Assembly (NCBI RefSeq): GCF_000002235.5
Contig: NW_022145594.1
Location: forward strand, 16,184,501 to 16,248,500
Direction of reading: 5' to 3'
DNA: 64,000 nt
Source: Strongylocentrotus purpuratus
Taxonomy: Eukaryota > Echinodermata > Echinoidea > Camarodonta > Strongylocentrotidae
The translations under genes were made by a program, and so were the position numbers. Below are positions 49,261-61,400 of this stretch, one piece after another. The number at the start of each line of letters is the position of its first letter. Within the stretch, counting starts at the first letter, position 1. The notes below the pieces were generated by a model that made no database searches, was not told the origin of the DNA, and saw only the letters and a program-made list of their open reading frames with translations.

Positions 49261-50230
49261 TTATATGAATTGGTGCTTGCTTCCAAATAAAAACATTCAA
49301 TTTACTAATATTGAAATCTTCTTCTAATCAAATGATTAATGATCTAAAATCAGGGCAACGAATAAACAGTCGCTACAGAATTTGTCTTAACATTTACCAT
49401 TGATTAACCTTAAATCCCCAATTTACCTTCTTGGTTCATCGGCGACCAAAATCACACGACATCTTCAGCTCTCTTCGTTGCCTGGAAAAAATCGGATTCA
49501 ACATCAGGTTACGACACAATTGGATGGGATCGAACAAAGTATTTACACACATGATCAAGATCAAAGAGTCAATAGAGTGGCCATGCCTTCAAATCGGTGA
49601 GTCGAACCACTCTTTCCATCTTTCGCATATTCATAAGTTACACACTAAGAAATAAGGGTGCGATTGGGGTGCAGATTACCTCCGCGTATTTGGCAGAGGA
49701 TGCTGATATTGTAGCAGAATTACACCCTTATTCTTTAGTGTGTAGTTTGCAGGCAAAAACCTATATCAGTCGTAATGCGAAGGAGGTTGTATGAAGTATT
49801 CTGAAATTCTTCCCCCTCGTACAGAAAATATTATACCCTTCCCTGTAATTCCCCTACCTTTAACATTTTCCAAATTCTATACAAATAAAAGGAATTAAAA
49901 GGAAGTCCAATCCAAAGTCAACACTTTTATCTTATACTGCCCAAAGTGCCAATCAAGTTAGTTTTCAAAACTCCCTTGTTACTTGAAACTGACAGCCCAC
50001 TTACATACATGTATGTTTTTCAGAAAGATGAATTGCTTTCGCTTTCGTTGCAGAAGAAAGAAGTTGAAACGCATACCAGCCATTTTGTTGTGTCCACTCA
50101 TTCTGCCATTAGAAACCGTTACTGCTCGTCGTTCATTATTTTATTCTCTAGATATTCCGTCAGGTTGCAAGATGGTTCATGCAACAGTCCTCCTAAGTTG
50201 AATTACATATAAATGAGACGCTAAAACAAT
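49261..50230. other. B4-A5 junction: relic FN3 exon, MITE and A5 leader
   Basis: The decayed B4 FN3 exon lies at about 49412-49530. The tail after it (GAGTGGCCATGC near 49576) matches the tail after B5 near 62945, so B4 and B5 share a 3' extension that the other B genes lack. AATAAA occurs near 49887. The A5 leader follows, with its acceptor AG at 50150-50151, 80 bp before the ATG. The TAGCGCAAG motif has diverged here. Confidence 0.5.
49640..49743. mobile_element. Small palindromic MITE, 104 bp
   Basis: The ends are 21-bp inverted repeats with two mismatches (ACACACTAAGAAATAAGGGTG and its partner). AGTT lies on both sides (49636-49639 and 49744-49747). The open frames across it are not conserved. 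Confidence 0.7.
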
Positions 50231-53200
50231 ATGCATAAACGTCTTCGCATATATCTCTTCTTAACCTTCATCGTTACTAAGACATATGAGATAAGCGTGT
50301 CTTCTCGGATTCAGAATCTAGAAATCCTCCCAGTCGTTGGGGAGGATATAACACTTGCCTGCTCAGTTATCTCTCCGTCTACATACCTCCAACTATCTTG
50401 GCTGGACAAGCATAACAATATCCTAGCTACATGTCAAAGGGCGGGATGCAAAAACGAGCGGAATGATCAATATATGTCCAAGTACAGTTTGAGGGCAGAT
50501 TCTTCCAACGGAAATTTAACTGTTAGGAATTTAACAGTGGATGACAGCGGCAGATATCTGTGCTTGGTAATTTCATCTTCTAATGCAGTTACTAGTGGAA
50601 TTGTACTGAAGGTACTATTATCAGGTAATGTATTCTAAAATTAATCCGGATAGCTTTATCTAATCATGATGTGTGCAAAATTTCATAAATGAATGATTCA
50701 TCTCTCATTCAAAATCAATACAACATTTGAACTTTTGAATACAACAGACATGTCAGCTGAAGTGCCATTGATAACTTATAATATAATATATCGAGTTCTA
50801 TTCGTGACTGCAAATAATCCAAACTTATGGTATTTTACAACAATATTAATATTGTGGTATTTTATTTTGTATGTACAAAACGGTCCTAGAATCTGGCAGA
50901 CACCCAATTCAACAAACAATATTCCAGTGGTAACTAAATGTATACATTACATTTTGCTTCCAGCCGCACCCAGACTTCTGTCCATCACCGACGATCGGTC
51001 TGAGGGTGGATACGTGAATGAAGCATCAGTGAGCATCACATCTGGGCGAACCCAAAACCTAACATGCTCAGTCCAGGACGCTAGACCACCTGCAGAACTC
51101 GAGTGGCAAGTTCCTGGAGAAGTACAGATTCTAATAGACGATCAGTATAACGCTGTTAATGGTGACGCTTACACCTCTCGAAGAATGGTTTCTGTAACTC
51201 CGTCCAGGGACGATGGTGGAAAGATTGTCCGTTGTGTGGCCTCGCATCGGGAGCTGGATAGTGGACTTCAATTGTTCATCCGTCTAGATGTCCAAGGTGA
51301 TTATCTTACTATTAATATCATCCCATGATTGGTCGGAAGTGTGAGTTCTGCCCAAGTAAATATGCATCTAAAGATAAGGATTGTCCAAAATTGATGAAAC
51401 ATTCAAGATGTCCTAAAACACTTTCCACTCTGCTGTATTTTGTACATTCTGCTTGGGAATCAAAAACACGCCATTGGATCCGATTATGCCTTCACCGCTA
51501 ATATACTTTTATCATAATTGTTAGCAATAGTTCAGCTCTGTTTCTCTCATTTCAGTAGATGTCTCCGTATTAACATTCTGGCTCTACATGTTACTTCCCA
51601 CTCAGTACCGCCAAGTGACCTTCTGCTTACCAAGTATGGATCCATAACTACCAATGCAAAAGATTCAAGAAGTGTCAGTGTCTTCGAATACTCGGCAACA
51701 TCATTCACCTGCAAGAGTGTAGGATCTCGCCCTACATCTCGTATATCATGGGTCATTGGTTCGGACGACGATCTGGGTAGCACGACTTCTATGGCTACCA
51801 CGAATGAGGCCGACCAAGATTTACGCGACACCAATTCCACTCTACAGTTCATTCCAAAAAGAAGGCATCACAATCAACTTCTTCTATGTGTGGCCTCTGC
51901 TGGTATGAACCAACGTCAAACAGAAGTGAGGGTTATCGTTAATGGTAAGTATTCGTAGGTTGTATTTAAATATACATTATCTTCTCGAATTCACAACAGA
52001 AGAACGAACGCGGTCTAGAACATGATGTAACACATTTGGACATTGATATATTAGGTCCCCGTCTTACAAAGAGTAACAATTGATCCAAATCAATCATAAG
52101 CCTTCCAATCAATCGCAATTTTGCAGTCTCCTATCTCTTATGTACAGAGTTACGATTGATATCAATCGCAAATAAGTTACGATTGATATCAACTCTTTGT
52201 AAGACGGGGCTCAGATGTGATATTTTACACTTCGAATAACTTTGTGTGTGTGTTCATACCATGCTTTGTCTTTTTTCGTAGCAATATATTTGAAAGAAGT
52301 TATGAATATTGTTGAAAGTCTTTAGTGACAAACCTTTGTGATAGCTCAAGCAAATATAGATAACAACAATTTGTCTTTCTTGAATATGAGGTATATGTGA
52401 TATAGGTCGTTGTTGCAAGTCACTGTGGCTAATAATTTAAAAATGGTGACATAAGAAATACACATTTTTTTTCAAGGACCACCGGATCCTCCTTATCTAA
52501 ATGGAACGGAAAGATTGCAGGATGGAGTGTCATCCAATGTGACTTGCACATCGAACAACGGCTACCCAGCACCAATTTTCCAATGGTACCTTGGAACAAA
52601 GAACGTCACCAAAGATTCTAATACACAGTCTTTGGGGAATATAAATCATCGACTGGATGCAATAAGTTTGGTAAATTTCACACCCACGTTAGACGATCAT
52701 GGGGAACTCCTTGTCTGTCAGGTTTTTCAACCAAACGTTGCATCCATGGAGTATTGGAGTGTCAGTGAGGTTCTTCAAGTTCTTTGTAAGTATGATGTAT
52801 TTAAGCTTAACCCATTCATCATGTATATCTTACGAGGCAGGTACATAACGTCGCTTAAAAAGACATTACAAACAATAGTATTACTTGCTGTTCACTGTCC
52901 TTTTTTGTTCCGAGCTGAAAACTATTTCAGCTTGTCCGTGATTATATTAAAGAGACAATTGTACGTTATTTGTTTCAAACAAAAAACCACCAGGTTTGAT
53001 TCTGTCTCCTCTCATTAATAAATATTGGTGTTACAATAACGTTTCCAAACCCTCTAGATCTTTATTTCATCATAAGGATTGGTTAAGATTAATACTAAAG
53101 GATGACATACACTTGTAGATAGACCGTTCTATGTTAGTGTCATGGTTCCGGCATGTTACAAAATATTGGTAACCATTAAAACGTGTATTCATTTACCCTC

Positions 53201-54359
53201 ATCGTGATCACCGTCACAAAACTTTCTCCCTAAGCCTCCTTTTATTGTTTCCTCAATGTTTGTTCTTCTTTCTAAATACAAACATGTAGATTCTCCTTTC
53301 ATTGTGGACTACTCTGTTCGTCGGGTTTCCACTAGTCAACAGAGCGTTGATTCAATCATTACATGTATATCAGATAGCAGACCCCTAGCCTCAATAACCT
53401 GGTTCTCGAATAGCATTGAACTCAAAAACAGCACGCGACATCAGATTCACCACAGTCTTCTACAAGAAGACACCTTGAGGTCGAGTATTTTGGTCATTTC
53501 TAATATTTCGGCAGAAGACGATGGCAACTATACATGTTTTGCAGACACGAGGCTTGGGAATGACAGCGCAACTATAACCTTTTCATATTCTGGTAAATCG
53601 TTCACTATCAGACGAAGGCGTATGTATGTACAATGATCATGTCATATTGTTTAAAATTACACATTATCTGATGCAGTGATGTGCCATTGATAATCCCGAA
53701 TGACAAACAAGAACAGTATGACACTGTTATGAATGTATAACCTAGGTAATGAAATTATATCAAGTTACATTAACTATCGGACGATGTAGAACTTGGTTTT
53801 ACGGCAGATTACTGTGTCGATTTTTAGAATCGGTTGAGGGTTGAAGAGATTATTACATGTCCGACAGTGTTTCGATGAAACATTAATTTGGGTCTTACTT
53901 TGCCAAAGATGCGTTACAAAGTTAATCGCTGTAAGTTGGGCAAACGCTAGGTGTAGGGTTATGGTTACGATTAGGTTTAGTGTTTGACCCAGATTCGAAA
54001 TTAAGAGTTCGGTTGATGTACGAAGTGATCGGGTTGTTGCCAGGGCATGTCACGTACATCCGTCACAACGACAGTACCATATGATGTTAAACCAAAATGA
54101 ATAGTATTGATTGGATATTTGCTGATGTTGGGGTAACAAAACATGTTTAAGAGATTATCTCTTAGTATATCAATATGTCAACATAATTTTGAAATTTCTC
54201 CCAGGGATTCCAGATCCGCCTTATGACTTTATCGTCGATCAAAACCAGACGACATCATCTACTCTCTTCGTTGCTTGGCAACCTGGAATCGATTATGGGT
54301 TTCAGCAAATTATCACTCTGGAGTTTATTACGAGGGTTTCGGAATTGTTCCTTCTTTGA
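50231..54359 (+). CDS. A5: secreted Ig-superfamily protein, 5 Ig + half FN3 (beta subtype 5', A4-like 3')
   Basis: Exons: 50231-50624, 50964-51296, 51606-51944, 52477-52785, 53290-53592, 54205-54359, an intact 610-codon frame. Exon 1 is the 394-bp beta form, close to A2, with signal peptide RIYLFLTFIVTK and Cys pair CQRAGC. Exon 2 begins like A2 (ITDDRSEGGY) but ends like A4 (ELDSGLQLFIRLD). Exons 3 and 4 and their introns follow A4. This gives the clearest mosaic in the array. The FN3 exon is the longest of the A set: WQPGIDYGFQQIITLEF, then about a dozen residues and TGA at 54357. It therefore covers strands A to C only. An AATAAA lies at 54427, about 70 bp past the stop. Likely secreted. 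Confidence 0.78.
52057..52210. mobile_element. Palindromic MITE in A5 intron 3
   Basis: This is the same element as at 40479-40633, at the same position relative to exon 3, with CCCCGTCTTACAAAGAGT on the left and ACTCTTTGTAAGACGGGG on the right. It shows that intron 3 of A4 and A5 has a common origin after the insertion. Confidence 0.8.
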
Positions 54360-55033
54360 CAGGAGCACTCAATAGTACAGAATTATAAGAACAAAAGTGT
54401 ACATGTGAATGTCCATTATCGGTTACAATAAAGATTCTCGTTGCCCTCATAATGTTGTGCCTTATCTTTCTCTTAGATGCAACCTGTAATAATACTCGTA
54501 CCGGACGTTTTGTAGGTAATGATTGAAGTCCTATCCCTGAGTTCTGCTAAGTATTTTTTACATGTATGTTATGATAGACTTTGTATTTCTAGCAAACATA
54601 CTCTATTCGTCGATGGTGTTCATACAGAAATTAAAGCAAGTTGAGACTCTAAACCCAGGTTTCAAATGAGTCCTTCCATATTGATGCAACCCTTATTTTT
54701 TCCTATGAATCTATACATGCTTAAAGGAAACCTAAGTGTATTAAGTTCTGTTTATATACTTTTTGTTGTATGTGCATATCCTTTGGTATTTTTGATAAGT
54801 TCTTGTCGTATTTACAAGTTTTATTAATTGCACCCTTACAGTCAGGCGCGTACGCAGGATTTTTTCAAGGGGGGGGTTTTAACATTTATAAATCGGTCCG
54901 AAAATTTCGCAACGACTCAGCCAGCCGCTGAATAAGCGGGGGGGGGGGGGGGGGGGGGGGGGGGTAAGAGGACACATTTTTTTTTTTTTTGGTCCCAAAA
55001 AAATCGCATTTACTCAGCCGACCGCTGAATAAG

Positions 55034-55075
<42 letters not shown>

Positions 55076-55640
55076 AAGAGGACACTTTTTTTTTTTTTTT
55101 TGGTCTCGAAATTTGGAAATTTGACATTTTGCTCCGTTGGGGGGGGGGGTAAGGTCACCTTTTTTAGGTCGGCCATGGGAATAATTTTTTTTTTTTTTTT
55201 TTTTTTTTAATAATTAAAAAAAAAAAAAAAAAATCAAAAGGGGGGGGGGGGTTTTAGGTTTTTTTTAGGGGGGTTTACACACAAAAAATTTCCAAAGGGG
55301 GGGGGGGGGTTTAACCCCCCAAACCCCCCCCCCCCCCCCCCCCCCCCCCCCTGCGTACGCGCCTGCTTACAGTAGAATGAAATGATGTATCATCATTTTG
55401 GGTGTGTAAATCAAATATATATGCAGCCTGTAATTGCCGAGGAAGCAAATATACGATTTTCTTAAGTTGAATTCGTACCTATCTTCTGAATTCAAAAGTC
55501 AGTTTCCTATCACTTAAACTGTTAAAACTTTTAGATTGTAATTATAGAACCACAATTTACAGTCGTTTTAACTAAAGTGATATGGCTTTTTTTTCTAAAA
55601 AGCCTCAGTAAATTTTTGCGATGAATATTCTTTTGATACA
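54360..55640. other. A5-B5 spacer, shortest A-to-B spacer
   Basis: At about 1.3 kb plus promoter, this spacer lacks the three blocks found in the others and mainly contains a hAT-like element. No gene is seen. Either the blocks were deleted here or the spacer arose by a different exchange. Confidence 0.5.
54843..55365. mobile_element. Non-autonomous hAT-like transposon, 523 bp
   Basis: Perfect 16-bp terminal inverted repeats, CAGGCGCGTACGCAGG (54843-54858) and its complement (55350-55365), are flanked by a perfect 8-bp target duplication CTTACAGT (54835-54842 and 55366-55373). The interior has long G, C, T and A runs and a repeated module (CCGCTGAATAAGCGGGG near 54925 and 55023). No transposase is present. 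Homopolymer lengths in such DNA are prone to sequencing error. Confidence 0.88.
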
Positions 55641-55939
55641 TTCAAATTTGAAGTTATTTTGTCACAATGTGTGAGGAGAAACAGCGCCCCCTTGTTCAAA
55701 GATTAACAACATGCAAACTGTCATTTCAAATGAATGGTCTGGTGGAGTTTGTGAAACTGAATTGGTGTCAGAAGATCACATTGATATTTGTTTCACTTCT
55801 AACGCTATAAATCACTAACGATTTCAAAAGCATCTTCTCATTTGTCCTACCCGCTTGCCTTCATATTCATCGATAGTGTACTGTGTTAAATGCTCGTGAA
55901 ACAGAATTTCGAATGAAAAGATTCGATTGCTGGACACTA
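55640..55939 (+). promoter_or_regulatory. B5 promoter block with TATA box
   Basis: This block matches the other B promoters. The diverged motif GAAACAGCGCCCC lies near 55679 and the TATAAAT box at 55806-55812. Confidence 0.5.
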
Positions 55940-56039
55940 ATGGCGATTTATTCAAAAGTTCTTCTTTTACTTGCAGTTATCATCTCCAAATCAGGTACAT
56001 TTTACTTCATGTTAACGTTATAAAAGTCGTTTGTACTTA

Positions 56040-58451
56040 CCCAATAAACAGAACACCAAAAAGTAACCTCTTTTGGGAGTGTATTTTAAGTGATTTTAAA
56101 GTATAGTGCCTTTTGAACTAGATTTAAACGTTATCGACACGTGCCTTCATTTAAACAAAAAAAGGTACTCCTGTTCACGTTTTCATCTAACCTAAAAATC
56201 ACCAGTTTATCACGCGACTGGAGTAACGTGATTCCACTTACCTCTGTAAATCAAGTGTTTATGACCAAATAACCACTTGGCCAAGCAACGAGTTTTTTGT
56301 CAGTTAACCGATGGTGGCGATAAATACGTAATTATTTGGTCTTATAAGCACCTTTATTGATTGGTTTCACAGGTTATCCAAGGTTGATGGTAATAATCAC
56401 GTTACTTACACCGGCTAATCGTCTTATTGTTCTGTCCGTGAATCTCTGGTTATATTCGACTAGTAATTCTGAGGTGTCTTACACACCTCTTTAAAAGGTT
56501 TCAAAGTTACCATAAATTTCTTGGTTATGATCACGTGGCTCAAGCTGATTACTAATCTAAGCTGTGAAAACGTTATATTTAGGTGTGAAAATGAGTAATT
56601 ATTAAGTGTTTTAAAACACCTATTTAAATGGTAGTCAAAGTTGCCAGCAGTTCCGCGGTGATGATCTCGTGACTCAAACGGAATATTAATCTAAGCAGGG
56701 CATACGTGACTTTTAGGTGTGAAAAATTAGTCATTATTAGGTGTCTTAAAACACCTATTTAAATGGTTTCAAAGTTACCATTACTTTCTTGGTGATGATC
56801 ACGTAGTTAAAACTGATTACTAATCTAAGCTGTGAATCCGTGATATTTAGGTGTGAAAAATTAGTAATTATTAGATGTCTTAAAACACCTATTTAAATGG
56901 AAGTCAAAGTTGCCATAAGTTCCGCGGTGATGATCTCGTGACTCAAACGGATTATTAATCTAAGCTGGGCATACGTGACTTTTAGGTGTGAAAAATTAGT
57001 CATGATTAGGTGTCTTAAAACACCTATTTAAATCGTAGTCAAAGTTGCCAGCAGTTCCGCGGTGATGATCGCGTGACTCAAACGGATTATTAATATAAGC
57101 TGGGTATTCCGTGTTTTCCATGTGTGAAAATGAGTTATTCTTGGGTATCTTGATGGTTTCACAGTTACCATTTAAGTTCCGTGGTGATAATCCCGTGACT
57201 GTTGGCATATTTCTATTTTCACCAGTTGATAACTGACTGTTGGCATATTTTCATTGCACCAGTTGATAACTGGAGTGTGCATATTTCAAGTTGCACCAGT
57301 TGATGACTGAGCGTTGGCATATTTCGAGTTGACCCAGCTGACACCAATTCATTTGCATATTGAATATGGGGTGCGTGCAGATCTATGTTTTTTAAACAAT
57401 TTATCTGAATTTACAGCATATTTCTTAATTACTGATGATTTAGTTATATGCAATTCATTTCGAAAATACTACAAATATAAATTAACAGTTATTAGGACAT
57501 TTCGCTACTTCGTATAAATAGTTAAACATGAATAAGGGAAACATTAACTGTGAACTAAAATACTTTCAATAAAGTACAAGTATACGAAAATTGTTCGATT
57601 AATTCAATTATGTAAGTCTACTTATTACCAATGCCCTTACATTGGAAATACAGACGTACCAGTATTGAAGTATTGTTGCTGTTCAACTGGTTGGAAGTTT
57701 TACCAAATGATTCTAATGGCTCAGCTAGACCAGTTGAATTATAACTGGCCTGGATCAACTGAATCATTTAGCCCATTTCAATTTCCAGGGTTACCAGTTG
57801 GCATTAAATGGTTCATCAACTGGACCAGTTGCAACTAGCTTTCTCTTCTGGGATGTTTGCACCCCCCCCCCCCCCCCCCACCCAAACCCCTCTAATCCCA
57901 AACTGCTTCCGGCGCGCCTGGACGTAATTATGGAAGATCCAAGACACGATGTTCAGAAACGGGATGAGAACGTCATTATTTTGGTTCATAACATTTGTAA
58001 CATTTGCGTAATTATTGGGTTGAACGCGGGTTACAGTAACATACTTCCTCTTCGACGTAAATTTCACGTGAATGAAGAACATGATTCATCTCAAGTCAGC
58101 CTCGTAATATTCACGTGAATTTCACGCAGATATTTTGACTAAAACTATCACTAACGCTTCACGTGTTTCTGTGACGCGATAATTTCGTGTATGAAGATGT
58201 AATTTCATAACCAAACAAACACGGGAGTATTAGGTTTACAAACCATGGTCTCCAAGGTAGGGATAATCACGTTATTATAATGGTGATATTGCAGTGACAA
58301 TTGCGTGATTTAGTGTACGTGTGTTTCAAGTTACCTAATGCAATAAACGTATTAACACATTTACGTAAATGTCCTGTGTTTGAAGAACGTAACTCTCCTC
58401 AAGTCGATACCTTGATATTGACGTGATTTTCACGTGATTTTGTTTATTGGG
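56040..58451. mobile_element. Non-autonomous DNA transposon, 2.4 kb, TA target, in B5 intron 1
   Basis: Intron 1 is about 0.7 kb in B1 to B4 but 3.4 kb here. The extra DNA has exact 11-bp inverted ends, CCCAATAAACA (56040-56050) and TGTTTATTGGG (58441-58451), with TA on each side. Removing it and one TA restores the ACTTAGCCCAGG found in B3. No transposase frame is seen. The interior is mostly repeats. A TA target suggests a Tc1/mariner-type or related enzyme, but the family is not identified. Confidence 0.8.
56480..57180. repeat. Tandem repeat, about 135-bp period, inside the TA element
   Basis: The palindrome-like word TTAAAACACCTATTTAAAT recurs near 56611, 56746, 56880 and 57015. Copies alternate between two forms, TTGCCAGCAGTTCCGCGGTG and TTACCATTACTTTCTTGGTG, a two-unit higher-order pattern. 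From about 57200 to 57350 a shorter unit of about 37 bp takes over (TTGGCATATTT...CACCAGTTGATAACTG). Confidence 0.75.
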
Positions 58452-61400
58452 TAGCCCAGGCGGACAATTTGGGTTGCATTCATGTTTACAAAATGCTACC
58501 TATTTTATAATCAAACTTCGTAGCTGATAACACTCAGACGCGTTAAAAGAGGATCGACGTTGAGTTTGGTTTTAAGTTGAACAGCAGGGCAGCCCTCTTG
58601 TCACCCTAGGGCCACCGCCCAAAAAGGGCTACACAAAAAACGCCATGAACTAATCCTGTACTTGTCGCCGTTTAAATGTGAACTAGACATAAGCCCAGGT
58701 GGACAATTAGGGAGATATAACATTGTAAACAAATTCAATATACCTAACCAATCCTCGTTGCATTCATGTTTTCCAAATGTAGTCTATCTCATATACCTCT
58801 ATTATTTCTTAACTCTTTTCATGGTATGATGGATATATATAGATAAGAAACTTATCAAATGACTGCGATTTTTTAGTACTAATTCCGATTATTGGCAACA
58901 AACTGGGTATAAAGTTAAACTATCAAATAAATTGTACCAACTCAGATCTTTGTTGTACATCTCATAAATATTTAGGTATTGCATTCCTTTTGAATCCCGT
59001 ATTGATAACTATTCGGGCAAGTTAAATAATCTGCTGGTAATATTGGGTCATTGTCATTCTTCGTCAATGTGTTTAGCAGAGTATGATTTTGATTAGCAAT
59101 AGGGGCGCCCCCCCCCCTTTCAAGTTGTGTTTGAAAATAATTGAAAGAGAAAAAAGTGAATGAAGAGAGAAATTGTAAAAAGGGGAAAGGGAAAAGGACG
59201 AGAAAAGAAGAGATCTGAAGCATCTCCCACACCCTCCCAATCAGCGAATTTACATTTCATTTTCTAAATACGACCGCCCCTTTCATTCCAATGCCCCTTC
59301 AACGGGTGGACTTGCGTTACGTCACATAGACATGTTATTGGTACTATCCCCTTGGAATATATTTCATTTCACCTATACAGGATACCATGCATTTGAAGTG
59401 TCTATTCAGACGTACAACTCTCTTCCAGTCATTGGTGAGGATTTCACTCTGGTCTGTACCTTCACGCCGCAAACAAGTAATCGGCGCCTAGTTTGGACAA
59501 ACGGTAACAACGTCACTGTGGCATCTCACTCTTGTTGGCCACGCTGGGCTTGTACCTTTATCTATACGTTTCTGACCCATCGAAGTTCACCTTGTTAGCA
59601 AACACTAGAAGTGGAAACTTAACATTGAAAGAGCTTGACAGGCATGATAGCGACAATTACCGGTGCACAGTAAGCAGTACTTATGGGGAAGAGAATCCAG
59701 GATCAAGTAGCAAGCACGTGACACCATTGTCATCAGGTATGTTATTAATTGATTATAACGAATTTACAAAACAAAAATTCAAGAATAGCATGAAGCTAAT
59801 TCATGACATATGAGTCTACTATTTATTAAAATCTAAATCGAATCCCTCTGTATCTGTCGTCTATTGTATGAATATCAATATGGGAAGCAGAACAAATAGA
59901 ACTCTCAAATGTTCACAATTTCTACTGGCATTGTGTTTTAAACTTGCGACATACCTATTATATGAATAGTTTACGAAGTGTCCTGATGATACCGTCAATA
60001 TGACAGTTTTTAGAATATTGAGGTTTAGCTAGTTTCTATCGTACGGAAAGGGGACTACGATAATGTACAACGACAACATTTACAGCTTAATAACTTAAAA
60101 GGTTAGTCATAACATTGTTTTGAAAGGAACTATATCAATGGTACGCTATACTATAATGCTTAATTTTTAAGTCGTAATCTAAGAGTGATTACTGAATCCA
60201 TCAAAAGTAAGTTCTACACTATGAAGGTGGAGAACTACGATTCGAATCGACCTTTATTCATCGTGATTATTCCCTCCCCTGTCACCAGTTCCGCCCCGTA
60301 GGATCCTTATCACGGATGAGAGATCGGGTGGTTATTACACTAACAACGCCAATATGACAGTAACTTCTGGAGAGACGCATTACATGACATGTGCAGCATA
60401 CGGGGCAAGACCTGCTGCAGCACTGGAATGGTATTTACCAGATGATGTAGTGGCTGTTCTCCAAAATCAGTCTGATGTCGTTCGAGCCGACAGCTTTATC
60501 TCCAATAAAGTTGTTAATATCACGCCTTCTAGGAATGATCAAGGAAAGAATCTCCGCTGTGTGGCAACACATCCAGAACTACAAACTTACCGTCAGCTTT
60601 CAGTATACCTGAATGTTCAAGGTAAACAATTCACATCTAATACAACTCTTATTCACCTTTTACAGCCTGACAGTGTAAAATTTTCCACAGAGGTGCTTAT
60701 GTCAGTTAAGTGAGCCTCTGTTTCTTGTTGTGTCACCGTTTATCAAATTCTCGAATCAGATAATAGTTTTTAGGATAATATCCAATACTAGTTATAATTC
60801 GTCTATTTTGATTTGGCGACTTTTGTTTCACTATTATTTCAAGATTAAGGTTAATAACATAACAACATTATTTATCTTATCTTTTTCTGTAATAAAGTTC
60901 TACCAACCAACATGCTGCTTGTGTCGACTGGAGATTATAAGCAAAACGAAAATGGGTCAACAGTCATTAACGTTCAAGAACATTCATCCACTTCAATTAC
61001 TTGTAAAAGTGTCGGATCATTACCAGCAGTTGAATTATCATGGAGAATTGACGACACCAAAAGTTATCCCGGTAACATAAGCCTTTCAAAGTATCGCAAT
61101 GCTTTAGATGGAAGTTTGTTTGACACTGAAAGTATCGTCACAATACATCCAAAGAGAAACCAACACGGAACACTCCTTCAATGCTTTGCAACTTTGGGAA
61201 GCTTTTGGGATCAACGGGGAGCCAGACTGATGGTTTACGGTGAGTTCTACTTCTTCAATATATCGGGATTCGAATTTCTATAAAATATATATTAAAGTTT
61301 ACGCCTAAAATCTATTTAAAGCCCTATTCATAACTAAGAATTCGAAAGAGGATGTTGTTTCATTTATCATTATCTGCCCTATCTACCCAAACTAAATTGT

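Noticed and set aside
54886..55210. Poly-Pro and poly-Gly open frames
   Set aside because: They are homopolymer runs inside the hAT-like element.
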